Assembly: GCA_045642465.1 (NCBI GenBank)
Contig: JAZUIY010000016.1
Location: 434,001-498,000 of the forward strand
Direction: 5' to 3'
Source of the DNA: RUG420 sp045642465
GTDB lineage: Bacteria; Bacillota; Clostridia; Oscillospirales; Acutalibacteraceae
Length of the DNA: 64,000 bases
Every line of letters starts with the position of its first letter. Position 1 is the first letter of the stretch. Of the stretch, positions 42,967-51,309 are shown in pieces. Both the position numbers and the translations under genes were made by a program. The notes beneath the pieces are model-generated. The model was not told the origin of the DNA and did not search any database. It saw only the letters and a program-made list of their open reading frames with translations.

Positions 42967-43016
42967 AAAATGGGCGATGTAGTAACTGCTGCATCGCCTA
43001 ATTTTATTCATTTTTT
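42967..43016 (+). terminator. Terminator of lipase 3
   Basis: GGCGATGtAG / CTgCATCGCC hairpin with outer AAAA/TTTT pairing (42967-43005) and a T run shortly after. Confidence 0.7.
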
Positions 43017-43029
43017 TGGCCAAAACCCG

Positions 43030-43058
43030 TTGACAATAAAGGGTACTGTCGTTATAAT
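43030..43058 (+). promoter_or_regulatory. Consensus promoter of tRNA-Leu(GAG)
   Basis: TTGACA (43030-43035), 17 bases, TATAAT (43053-43058). Confidence 0.92.
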
Positions 43059-43096
43059 AAAACACGTTGCGCAAGGGTATTTCCCTAGCATAACAC

Positions 43097-43178
43097 GCGA
43101 GAGTGGCGGAATCGGCAGACGCGCACGTTTGAGGGGCGTGTGGGGCGACTCGTACGGGTTCAAGTCCCGTCTCTCGCA
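43097..43178 (+). tRNA. tRNA-Leu (GAG)
   Basis: Class II tRNA of 82 bases. Acceptor GCGAGAG / CTCTCGC, discriminator A, encoded CCA (43179-43181), anticodon GAG at 43131-43133, long variable arm. Confidence 0.93.
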
Positions 43179-43182
43179 CCAG

Positions 43183-43213
43183 AGGACAGCTCGTATGAGC
43201 TGTCCTTTTTTTA
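43183..43213 (+). terminator. Terminator of tRNA-Leu(GAG)
   Basis: AGGACAGCTC / GAGCTGTCCT (43183-43192, 43197-43206), loop GTAT, then a T run. Confidence 0.92.
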
Positions 43214-43243
43214 TGGATTGAATAAAAGAGGAGTGAACCAAAG

Positions 43244-43531
43244 ATGAAGCATTGCATCATTGTAAAATGGAACGAAACCGTTACGGACAAGAAGGCCATC
43301 CAGCTGCCAATTAAAGCGTTGTTCAATAGAGCAGTAGACTTAGACGGCATTCATCATATTCGGCTGGTAGAAAACTGCGTAGATGTTTCTAACCGTTATG
43401 ACCTTGCCATTGTCATTACCATGGACCGGGACGCTTTGGAAACCTGGAAGAACTGTGACGTACACAAAGAGTGGAAAGCAGACTATACCGACAAGATGCA
43501 GGCCAAAACCATCTTTGACTTTGAAGACTAA
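43244..43531 (+). CDS. Dabb-domain (dimeric alpha/beta barrel) protein
   Basis: A 95-residue protein of the stress-responsive Dabb type. It has the opening strand MKHCIIVKWNE, a helix with NRAVDLDGI, the second strand YDLAIVITMD and the closing W-K-x-C-D-V-H-K-E-W helix. Such proteins form small dimeric ferredoxin-like barrels; roles include polyketide cyclisation and stress response, but most are uncharacterised. GAGGAGTG precedes the ATG. It lies after the tRNA terminator and ends at a bidirectional terminator. Confidence 0.8.
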   Translation: MKHCIIVKWNETVTDKKAIQLPIKALFNRAVDLDGIHHIRLVENCVDVSNRYDLAIVITMDRDALETWKNCDVHKEWKADYTDKMQAKTIFDFED

Positions 43532-43543
43532 CGAAATAAATAG

Positions 43544-43574
43544 AAAAGGCAGTCCCGCGGGACTGCCTTTTTTT
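43544..43574. terminator. Bidirectional terminator
   Basis: A perfect palindrome AAAAGGCAGTCCCG / CGGGACTGCCTTTT (43544-43571) with T runs on both strands, between the Dabb gene and the convergent acyltransferase gene. Confidence 0.92.
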
Positions 43575-44772
43575 AATAGTTTTCTTTGCCTTGTAAGTAA
43601 CGGATTGCTACTTTGTATTTGATTGGAGAACGGAACTCCGTAGTGGATTTGGTATGGAAGTATCTATCCTTAGCAACTAAAACCAATGTGGTTCTTCCGG
43701 AGTAGTCACAGTTGTCAATTTCATCAATACTTGCGGTAAAGACTTCCTTGTCTGTGTGAACCTCAATACGGTCCCCGTAGAGCTTTACAGAGCCTTGTTC
43801 TGCTAAGGTCTGATAGTCATTGCCGTTGATTTCCTGAATCAATTCAAGATTGTCTTCGAAGAGGAGGACATCCTTGTCCTTGTTTTCTTCACAGAGTTTT
43901 CTAATCAACTCTTTTTGCATGTCATCCCATCTTGGAATGTCATCGAAGTCCATGTTTTCACTGTGCCAGAATCCATATTTGTCCACTTTGGCTTCAAAGC
44001 CGCATTGGGAACAGGTGAGGGTGTCATCCTTGGAATGGAGATGTCCAATGCTATGGCACTTCGGGCAGCCATAGAGACAGATTTCTGCATGTTCTGCCGG
44101 ATGTTCACAGGTATATTCCTGTGGATTCTTTCGCTGTTCGTCGTAAATGTTTACGTATAGGTCTTCCTGAATGTGCTGGAAGAGTTCTTCTTCCGTCATC
44201 TTGGCAACTTCTTCTTTGGAGTAGATGTTGACAATTTCACCTTTCAGACGACCGGTACGTTCTTCGGAAGCCCAACGTGGTTTCTTCAAATAGCCACCGG
44301 TGAAGCGGTAGGTGATTAAGTCACATTCACACTGTTTAGCTAGGGTAGCATTTCTCTTGGAAATGTAACCGGTACGTCCAATGTTGGTGGTACGGCCTTC
44401 AATGCTGACAGCAACGTTGATGCCGGCTTTGATGGTGGCAATAATTTCATCTACCATGACATCGGAAGATTCCTGCTTATGATTGACAATTGGCTTTGCA
44501 ATAGCAGCAAAGAGGATTCTTACAATTGGCTTTTCCAACAGGTGGTCAGAGGCTACGAAACGGATATATTTGTTAATGTATCCTGCCTGGAACCCTGGAT
44601 CTGCAGAGGAGCAGTGGTTGGAATAGAGCAGGAATGGTTCATTTTTGATTTTATAGTACTTAGAATCAAATCCTAAAAACCGTGGTGCAACTAGTGGCAC
44701 AATGGTGTGGCGGAAGACACAGTACAGTGGCTTCAGATAAGCGAATTTTTTGGGATTCACAGTGGCGGACAT
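43573..44772 (-). CDS. PlsC-like acyltransferase with zinc ribbon
   Basis: A 399-residue protein. Residues about 40-170 have the 1-acylglycerol-3-phosphate acyltransferase motif N-His53-x4-Asp58 (SNHCSSADP); the second motif is E125-G-R rather than the usual E-G-T. A four-cysteine zinc ribbon follows (C236-x2-C239...C254-x2-C257), then a C-terminal domain of about 120 residues without known motif. ATG 44772 follows AAGGAGAAA, and the stop codon of the upstream gene sits inside that spacing. It would transfer acyl groups made by the acyl-CoA synthetase encoded just upstream. The PlsC-zinc ribbon arrangement is unusual. Confidence 0.78.
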   Translation of the reverse strand: MSATVNPKKFAYLKPLYCVFRHTIVPLVAPRFLGFDSKYYKIKNEPFLLYSNHCSSADPGFQAGYINKYIRFVASDHLLEKPIVRILFAAIAKPIVNHKQESSDVMVDEIIATIKAGINVAVSIEGRTTNIGRTGYISKRNATLAKQCECDLITYRFTGGYLKKPRWASEERTGRLKGEIVNIYSKEEVAKMTEEELFQHIQEDLYVNIYDEQRKNPQEYTCEHPAEHAEICLYGCPKCHSIGHLHSKDDTLTCSQCGFEAKVDKYGFWHSENMDFDDIPRWDDMQKELIRKLCEENKDKDVLLFEDNLELIQEINGNDYQTLAEQGSVKLYGDRIEVHTDKEVFTASIDEIDNCDYSGRTTLVLVAKDRYFHTKSTTEFRSPIKYKVAIRYLQGKENY

Positions 44773-44776
44773 ACGG

Positions 44777-47269
44777 TTATTTCTCCTTCTTAGCGGAATC
44801 TGCTTTTGCTTTGGCAGCTTCCTGCTTTTTAATTTCTTCTTCTTCCAAGGTGTGGAATGCAACCTTACCAACCAAAGTCTTAGGCAGGTCAGTACGGAAC
44901 TCAATTTCACGAGGAAGTGCATATCCTGCAATGTCCTTTTTGCAGGCGATGAGGATTTTTTCTTTTAATTCTTCAGACGGTTCCATATCTGGTTTCAAAA
45001 CAACAAATGCTTTGATTCTCTGCATCTTATATGGGTCAGGGATACCGATAACGCAGGAGTAGTCTACAAAGTCACAGTTGTTAATGGCTGCTTCTACCTG
45101 AGCAGGAGATACATTGTAGCCAGAGGTGATAATCATACGTTTCATTCTCTGGTGGAAGAATACGTAACCGTCTTCATCCATGTGACCCTGGTCACCGGTA
45201 TGGAGCCAAATCTGACCGTCATCTTCGTGTTTTACCAAGGTGTCAGCAGTGGCTTCCGGATTATCCAGATAACCTAGCATGAGGGTAGGACCGGTCAAAA
45301 TGATTTCACCGGTTTCACCGACTGGCAGACGGTTGGTGGTTCCTGGTTCTACAATGTCGTAAACGGTGTTTGGATAAGCAACACCGATGGAGCCTTCCTT
45401 ATAGGTGCCCTTTGGAGTCAGGCAGGAGGCAGTAACACATTCGGTTAAGCCGTAACCTTCCCGAACCTGAATGGTGGCGCCGTGGGCTTTTAAGAAGGTA
45501 TCTACGTCGTATTTCAGTGGAACAGGAATACCGTCACCACCGACAAACATGCCCTTCATAAAGGAAAGATCCTGGTTCTTCAGTTCATCACAACCGATGA
45601 GCATCTTATAAATGGTTGGAACACCGGCAATGTAGTTCGGGTGTTTTTTAACCATGTAGTTAGCATAAGACTTGGTGCTTACAGTTGGCATTAACAGGCA
45701 GCATACGTTGTTGATGATGCAAGTGTGAATACCAATGCCCAAACCAAAGCCGTGGAATACCGGCATGGCTGCAAGAATACGGTCACCACGAGCGAATTCA
45801 CAGCCGATGGCGTTAATGGATTCCAGTGCAAGTGCATTGAAGTTTAAGTCGGTAAGGCAAATGCCTTTAGGAAGTCCGGTGGTACCACCGGAGTAGAGGA
45901 TAACGGAAGTCTTGTTTTTGTTGAATGCAACTGCATTGATTTCCTTATCTTTTCTGGATTCTTTTACATAATCTGTCCAGGTAATACCTTTGTTGACGTA
46001 AGGGTACTGAAGGTGCTTTTTCCCTTCTTTGAGAATATATGGATACTTCAGGTATAACGGAAGGCTATCCTGAATACGAACGACAATAATATCAATTTTT
46101 CTACCAATCTGGTTTACGGCGTTCAGTACCTTTTCATAGAACTGATCTGGTACCACAATAGCCTTAGATTTGGAGATGTTTAAGTAGTGCTTGATTTCCT
46201 TTTCTGCAGACAGAGGGTGAATCATACTGGCAATAGCACCAATCTTGTTCAGGCCATAGAAGATGTCCAAAGAAGTCGGAAGGTTTGGCATGCAGAGCGT
46301 AACTACATCGCCATAATGAATGCCATGGTGGCTGAATGCTTTTGCAGCAGCGTCAATTTTGGCCAGGAATTCTTTATAGGTGGTGTATTTGCCCTGGAAT
46401 TCATAAGCAGGGTCATTTGGAAGACGATAGGTGGCATCTACAATTGCTTGATACATGGTCTTCTTTGGCAGATGGATTTTGATGGTATCCAACTGTTCCT
46501 GGTTGTCATACTTTAAGAAGAAGTCCTGAAGAGTAGCTTTCATTTCATCTTCTTTTCCGTAATAGGAAGAATGCTTTTCAGCAGGGTAAGTGTAATAGAT
46601 GTTGTGGGCATCCGATAAGAACAGAGCAGGTCTCTGACAAGAACCAAAGGCTCTGGTATACCCCTGGTCATAAAGAGAGAAGTGATATTCCTTCATGAGG
46701 TGCTGATCCATTTCCTCAGCCAGTTTTACTGCGTTAAGGGTGGCGTCATATTCCTGAATGGCGTTTTTCAGTGCTTCAATTGGAGTTGGTTCCGGATGGG
46801 TGAGAATTAAGCCTTTTACGTTAGCAGCAAGTTCCTGACCGCCGGCCAACAGGACTGCGGTACCACCAATGCCGACACCGGCAAGATAGATTGGAAGCTT
46901 TTCCGGATTCAGGTTTTCTTTAATATAGTTCAGCCAAGACAAAACATCTTTGTATTCTTTAATACCATAGGAGCAATAGTCTCCGCCGGAGGTAGCATGA
47001 CCACGAAGGTTAACAGCTAAAACAGAAGTGTTCAACTGATGTAACAGAGGAATGGAATTCCCAAAGTTATATGAAACAGATTTCCCAATATCGTGAACAG
47101 CAAGCACAATACGCTTTTGTTCTTCTGCAGGATAGAATTCACCGGTCAGTGTGACATTGTCAAATGCCTTAACGGATACATCGGTGCCGTTCTGCAATAA
47201 TTCTTGGTTGTCTTCTGCGTTTTTACAAGGATTTGCGAATAATTCTTGGAATAATGTAAGTACATCCAT
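44777..47269 (-). CDS. Fusion: inactive alpha/beta hydrolase domain + acyl-CoA synthetase
   Basis: An 830-residue two-domain protein. Residues about 30-255 form an alpha/beta hydrolase domain similar to the separate hydrolase encoded at 47425. Its nucleophile elbow reads G-V-G133-I-G instead of G-x-S-x-G, so Ser is lost and hydrolysis is unlikely. Residues about 270-810 are an AMP-forming acyl-CoA synthetase with P-loop YSGGTTGLPKG (459-469), GYGLTE and TGD. It activates fatty acids to acyl-AMP, then acyl-CoA or another acyl-acceptor. A lysine/alanine-rich tail ends the protein. The acyltransferase gene follows 4 bases after its stop, so activation and transfer are coupled. Confidence 0.85.
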   Translation of the reverse strand: MDVLTLFQELFANPCKNAEDNQELLQNGTDVSVKAFDNVTLTGEFYPAEEQKRIVLAVHDIGKSVSYNFGNSIPLLHQLNTSVLAVNLRGHATSGGDYCSYGIKEYKDVLSWLNYIKENLNPEKLPIYLAGVGIGGTAVLLAGGQELAANVKGLILTHPEPTPIEALKNAIQEYDATLNAVKLAEEMDQHLMKEYHFSLYDQGYTRAFGSCQRPALFLSDAHNIYYTYPAEKHSSYYGKEDEMKATLQDFFLKYDNQEQLDTIKIHLPKKTMYQAIVDATYRLPNDPAYEFQGKYTTYKEFLAKIDAAAKAFSHHGIHYGDVVTLCMPNLPTSLDIFYGLNKIGAIASMIHPLSAEKEIKHYLNISKSKAIVVPDQFYEKVLNAVNQIGRKIDIIVVRIQDSLPLYLKYPYILKEGKKHLQYPYVNKGITWTDYVKESRKDKEINAVAFNKNKTSVILYSGGTTGLPKGICLTDLNFNALALESINAIGCEFARGDRILAAMPVFHGFGLGIGIHTCIINNVCCLLMPTVSTKSYANYMVKKHPNYIAGVPTIYKMLIGCDELKNQDLSFMKGMFVGGDGIPVPLKYDVDTFLKAHGATIQVREGYGLTECVTASCLTPKGTYKEGSIGVAYPNTVYDIVEPGTTNRLPVGETGEIILTGPTLMLGYLDNPEATADTLVKHEDDGQIWLHTGDQGHMDEDGYVFFHQRMKRMIITSGYNVSPAQVEAAINNCDFVDYSCVIGIPDPYKMQRIKAFVVLKPDMEPSEELKEKILIACKKDIAGYALPREIEFRTDLPKTLVGKVAFHTLEEEEIKKQEAAKAKADSAKKEK

Positions 47270-47424
47270 AATTTTTCTCCTTAGTAGAAATTGTATAAGA
47301 GGCTAACACTCAAATTATATATACTTAATTAAAAGAAAAAAAGAGATAATTTGTACCATTTGCTCTATAATAGTAAACGTGAAAATGTACATATTTTTCT
47401 TCGTAGAAATAGGGGGACAAAGAA

Positions 47425-48411
47425 ATGGATCTTATTTACAAATTGTTGTTTTACTCTCATGGTCCGCGTTATACCAAGGACATCAGCAAGTTTTCCGGCC
47501 CTAATCCTGGTTTGATGAAAATTCTGGAAAAAACCGTTACTGTTTTAGAACCAATTTCTAAGACACTGGCCTTGCTCCTTGATATGGAAAACGGGTTCCT
47601 TTATATGGACGGTACCATTCTTGCCGAAGCTTATAAAAAGTGTCAAAAAATCCAGCAGGAAACTTACACCATAGTAAACAACCGCGGTGCAAAACTGCAG
47701 GGTACTCTTTTTAAAGCAGACGTACCAACCAACAAGTATGTATTCATGTCTCACGGCTATGGTATGGACAGTGTTTCTGAATTCACTAGATACATTCCGG
47801 AATATCATAAGTTGGGCGTAAACTGCTTCGTAGTGGACCACTTTGGCTGCGGTTTGTCCGAAGGGGACTTTGTTGCATTTGGTGCACAGGAAGCCACCGA
47901 CTGCATTCAGTGGCTGAACTTCATGAAGGAAACCTTCGGTGAAGACATTTCCATCGGTCTTCACGGTGACTCCATGGGCGCTGCTACCGTATGTCTTATG
48001 CTTGGTAAGGAAGATCTTCCAGCCAATGTTAAGTACTGTATTGCTGACGCACCATATTCTAGTTTCAAAGATGAAGCAAGACATATTGTTTCTTTGCTTC
48101 ACTTACCTGAAAAGGTTTCCGACACACTTTATGAAGCCATCAACAAGGGCTTTAAAAAGCGTTATGGTCTTGATTTGGAAGACACCAATGCAGAAACTGC
48201 TGTTGCAAAAGCAACCACACCGTTGCTTCTGATTCACGGTAAGAGAGATATCTTCGTTCCGTTCTGGTGCTCTGAAAAGCTGCTGGCTGCTTGCGGTTCT
48301 GCAGACAAGGATCTTCAGGCATTTGAAACTGCATCCCATTGTCAGTCTGAATTCAGAGAAAAAGACCGCTATTGGGCTCTGGTAAAAGAATGGATTGAAA
48401 AATACTTATAA
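47425..48411 (+). CDS. Alpha/beta hydrolase (serine active)
   Basis: A 328-residue hydrolase of the monoglyceride lipase/BAAT-like group. The triad is Ser183 (HGDSMGA), Asp275 (HGKRDIFVP) and His305 (SHCQS); the oxyanion segment is SHGYGMDS near 112. It has no signal peptide, but a hydrophobic/amphipathic N-terminus of about 60 residues precedes the hydrolase core. It is divergently transcribed from the fusion gene and resembles its inactive N-terminal domain (similar DHFGCGLSEGDF versus VNLRGHATSGGDY context). GGGGGAC precedes the ATG. Likely esterase or acylglycerol lipase; substrate unknown. Confidence 0.85.
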   Translation: MDLIYKLLFYSHGPRYTKDISKFSGPNPGLMKILEKTVTVLEPISKTLALLLDMENGFLYMDGTILAEAYKKCQKIQQETYTIVNNRGAKLQGTLFKADVPTNKYVFMSHGYGMDSVSEFTRYIPEYHKLGVNCFVVDHFGCGLSEGDFVAFGAQEATDCIQWLNFMKETFGEDISIGLHGDSMGAATVCLMLGKEDLPANVKYCIADAPYSSFKDEARHIVSLLHLPEKVSDTLYEAINKGFKKRYGLDLEDTNAETAVAKATTPLLLIHGKRDIFVPFWCSEKLLAACGSADKDLQAFETASHCQSEFREKDRYWALVKEWIEKYL

Positions 48412-48418
48412 ACAAAAT

Positions 48419-48451
48419 AAAAAAGACCAGCTCTTCAGCTGGTCTTTTTTT
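48419..48451. terminator. Bidirectional terminator shared by hydrolase and tRNA-Leu(CAG)
   Basis: AAAAGACCAGCT / AGCTGGTCTTTT (48421-48432, 48437-48448), loop CTTC. Its right T run abuts the encoded CCA of the minus-strand tRNA. Confidence 0.9.
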
Positions 48452-48453
48452 GG

Positions 48454-48538
48454 TGCGGATGACGGGACTTGAACCCACATGAAATTAACTTTCACTAGAA
48501 CCTGAATCTAGCGCGTCTGCCAATTCCGCCACATCCGC
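48454..48538 (-). tRNA. tRNA-Leu (CAG)
   Basis: Class II tRNA of 85 bases on the minus strand. Acceptor GCGGATG / CATCCGC, discriminator A, CCA encoded at 48451-48453, anticodon CAG at 48502-48504 (plus-strand CTG), long variable arm. Confidence 0.93.
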
Positions 48539-48604
48539 ATGTCGCTGATATAATATAACACAAGAATAGGTGTGTTTCAATAACTATTTTGGGAATTATC
48601 AATG

Positions 48605-48633
48605 TTGTAGCAAATGGGCTATCATGGTAAAAT
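48605..48633 (+). promoter_or_regulatory. Promoter of the uracil permease gene
   Basis: TTGTAG (48605-48610), 17 bases, TAAAAT (48628-48633) with an extended TGG. No purine riboswitch or PyrR attenuator is evident in the short leader. Confidence 0.6.
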
Positions 48634-48666
48634 TTTTGAGAAAAGTTTTGAAAAGGAGAAAGACCT

Positions 48667-50136
48667 ATGGCCACAAAACAAGAAGGCGCTGTTTATGACG
48701 CCAAAACTCTTGGATATCCTAAAATGATTGTTTTAGGACTCCAGCATATGTTTGCTATGTTTGGTGCTACGGTATTGGTTCCGCTGATTACCGGACTTAG
48801 CATTTCTACCACCTTGCTTTGCGCAGGTTTGGGTACGTTATTATTCCATCTCATTACCAAGAAAAAGGTTCCTGCTTTCTTAGGATCTTCCTTTGCGTTC
48901 CTTGGCGGTTATGCTGCCATTGCTCCGGCAGAGGGGAATGGAACCATGACCCAGGCAGAACTCCTGCCATACGCCTGCTTAGGCGTAGCTACAGCCGGTT
49001 TGGTTTATCTCATTTTGGCTGCAGTTATCAAAGCCTTTGGTACCACCAAGGTAATGAAATATTTCCCACCAATTGTCACCGGTCCAATCATCATTGCCAT
49101 CGGTCTTGGTCTTGCCGGTTCTGCCATCAGCAACTGTGAAACCAACTGGGGTATTGCACTGGTTGCTCTTGGACTCGTAATTGTATTCAACATTTGGGGC
49201 AAAGGGATGGCAAAAATCCTTCCTATTTTAATTGGTGTATTGGGTGCTTGTGCCGTTTCTGCCATTTTTGCATTACTTCCAATTACCACTGTGGTAGATG
49301 GTTATTATTGTGTCAACGGCAGTGCAAATATGCAGCTGTTTAGCGTAGCTTCTTTGGAAGCTGTCAAAGAAGCTTCCTGGATTGGTCTTCCAATTCATAA
49401 GGCATCCACTGTATTTGGCATTGACTGGTCTCAGACCTCTCTCATTGTCAGCTCTATTGTTGCTATTACACCAATTGCTCTTGCAACTATGATGGAACAC
49501 ATTGGTGACATTTCTGCCATTTCCGCAACAGTTGGTAAGAACTTTATTAAGGATCCTGGTCTCCACAGAACCTTAACCGGTGACGGTCTTGCAACTACAT
49601 TAGCTTCTTTGGTAGGCGGCCCTGCAAACACCACTTATGGTGAAAACACCGGTGTATTGGTTTTGACCAAAGTATATGATCCTAAGGTAATCCGTATTGC
49701 TGCTTGCTTTGCAGCTTTCCTTGCATTCTGCCCGAAATTTGCAGCGTGCATTGAACTGCTTCCAACAGCAGTTATCGGCGGTATTTCTTTCGTACTCTAC
49801 GGTATGATTTCCGGTGCCGGTGTTCGTAACCTGGTAGAAAACCATGTAGACTTTGGCAACAGCCGTAACTTGATTATTGCTGCTGTTATTCTGGTTTGCT
49901 CTTTGGGTATGACCAATGGGGTAAGCTTCCACATTGGTTCCATTGCCATTACGCTTTCTGCTCTTGCAGTAGGTTCTCTTGCCGGTATCCTTCTCAACGC
50001 CATCCTTCCTGGCAAAGACTTTAACTTCGATGATGATGAAGAACAGCCTGCCGGTCAGGTCCTTGTTCTGGATGACACGACCTTAAAAGTTACCAAGGTG
50101 AAAAAAGTTGGTAAAGTCGATATGCTCGACGAATAA
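48667..50136 (+). CDS. uraA: Uracil/xanthine permease (NCS2 family)
   Basis: A 489-residue membrane transporter with about 14 helices. Family marks are AFLGSSFAFLGGY near 72-84, the proton/nucleobase Glu in MMEHIGDISA near 276, and the GGPANTTYGENTGVL signature near 317, which fits uracil (UraA) better than xanthine. A negatively charged cytosolic tail (DDDEEQPAGQ...) extends beyond the last helix. AAAGGAGAAAG precedes the ATG. The AroE-like gene follows 25 bases downstream and may be co-transcribed. Confidence 0.88.
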   Translation: MATKQEGAVYDAKTLGYPKMIVLGLQHMFAMFGATVLVPLITGLSISTTLLCAGLGTLLFHLITKKKVPAFLGSSFAFLGGYAAIAPAEGNGTMTQAELLPYACLGVATAGLVYLILAAVIKAFGTTKVMKYFPPIVTGPIIIAIGLGLAGSAISNCETNWGIALVALGLVIVFNIWGKGMAKILPILIGVLGACAVSAIFALLPITTVVDGYYCVNGSANMQLFSVASLEAVKEASWIGLPIHKASTVFGIDWSQTSLIVSSIVAITPIALATMMEHIGDISAISATVGKNFIKDPGLHRTLTGDGLATTLASLVGGPANTTYGENTGVLVLTKVYDPKVIRIAACFAAFLAFCPKFAACIELLPTAVIGGISFVLYGMISGAGVRNLVENHVDFGNSRNLIIAAVILVCSLGMTNGVSFHIGSIAITLSALAVGSLAGILLNAILPGKDFNFDDDEEQPAGQVLVLDDTTLKVTKVKKVGKVDMLDE

Positions 50137-50161
50137 TCTTTGGGAAAAGAGGTGTTTTTTA

Positions 50162-51220
50162 ATGGCTCAGAATATTTCTGTATCTACTCAAATCTTAGGT
50201 GTTATAGGAACCGGTTTTCCTGATATGCCTGGCTTTGTGGCAGACGAACAGGTAATGTATAACAATATTTTTAAATATTATTCTATTGACGCTGAATATC
50301 ATATTTTCACCGTTGAACCGGAAAAGATTCCGGAATTCATTACTGCTGCCAAAGTACTGAAAATGCCTGCATTTGGCGTTACAATGCCAGATAAAGGTGC
50401 CATTTTACCGTATTTGGACCACGTAGAAGAAGATTCCAAAATTTTCAATGCCGTAAACCTGGTAGTAATCAAAGACGGGGAAACCTACGGTTATATGACA
50501 GATGGCAGGGGATATGCAGCCTACTTTGACAACAACAAGATTGATTTAAACGGTAAAACCGTTACTTGCATTGGCGCAGGTTCCGTTACTGCTGTTATGC
50601 TTTACGAATTAACAAAGCGCGGCGTCAGCAATATTAATATCTTGAATCGCACCAAAGAAAATGCACAAAGAATTGCCGATAAAATCAACGAAAACACAAA
50701 GGCTGTTGCTACCGCATATGAATTAGATTATGCGCTGTTAGAACAATTTGCTCCTGAGTCTGCTGTTTTGATGAACACTTCCTGTATGGGCATGGTTGGT
50801 TCCGGCTGTCATTTTGAACGCTTAGACTTTATTGATAAGCTTCCAAAGGATGCTGTGGTAACCGATGTGGTTTTGACCCCATTGGAAACAGACTTTATCC
50901 TTCGTGCCAAAAAGAATGGGCTTCGGACTTCTGTTGGCGCAGATATGGATGTATATCAGATTCCGGAAACCGTGGAACTGATTTGGCCTGAACTGCATTC
51001 GGATTATGACACAGTTATCAATCTGTGCTCCAAAGCCTACAATGATGGAGCAATGACCCGTTTCTTGAATTTGGTATGGGAAATCAAAAACGGCAAAATT
51101 TACTTTGGAAAAGGGAAAACCCCAGATTTACCAGTGAAAGCCAAACTGCTGCATTACAAATATAAATTCCAGATGTTAAAGCACACAGTGAAGGGATTTA
51201 TTGATTATTTGAACGCATAA
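50162..51220 (+). CDS. Shikimate dehydrogenase-like (AroE family) protein
   Basis: A 352-residue AroE-fold oxidoreductase. The substrate domain shows FGVTMPDKGA near 75-84 with the catalytic Lys. The NAD(P)-binding domain has IGAGSVTAVMLYEL near 138 and NILNRTKENAQRIA near 160. It is longer than typical AroE (about 270-290) because of a C-terminal extension of about 70 residues. The conserved N-T-D of AroE reads M-T-D, so quinate/shikimate or another substrate is uncertain. ATG 50162 follows AAAGAGGTG; an upstream in-frame ATG lies in the permease gene. No other aromatic amino acid gene is nearby. Confidence 0.75.
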   Translation: MAQNISVSTQILGVIGTGFPDMPGFVADEQVMYNNIFKYYSIDAEYHIFTVEPEKIPEFITAAKVLKMPAFGVTMPDKGAILPYLDHVEEDSKIFNAVNLVVIKDGETYGYMTDGRGYAAYFDNNKIDLNGKTVTCIGAGSVTAVMLYELTKRGVSNINILNRTKENAQRIADKINENTKAVATAYELDYALLEQFAPESAVLMNTSCMGMVGSGCHFERLDFIDKLPKDAVVTDVVLTPLETDFILRAKKNGLRTSVGADMDVYQIPETVELIWPELHSDYDTVINLCSKAYNDGAMTRFLNLVWEIKNGKIYFGKGKTPDLPVKAKLLHYKYKFQMLKHTVKGFIDYLNA

Positions 51221-51238
51221 AATTTCATTTTAGTATGC

Positions 51239-51270
51239 AAAAAGACCGCTACTTTCGTAGCGGTCTTTTC
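51239..51270. terminator. Terminator after the AroE-like gene
   Basis: AAAAAGACCGCTAC / GTAGCGGTCTTTT (51239-51252, 51257-51269), loop TTTC. It can also serve the convergent SDR gene. Confidence 0.9.
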
Positions 51271-51309
51271 TAGTCCAACAATTTTTAAATAAGTTAATAA
51301 GAGACGAAA

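Noticed and set aside
47351..47371. TTGTAC and TATAAT before the 47425 hydrolase as a promoter pair
   Set aside because: The spacer is only 9 bases; at best the TATAAT alone is used.
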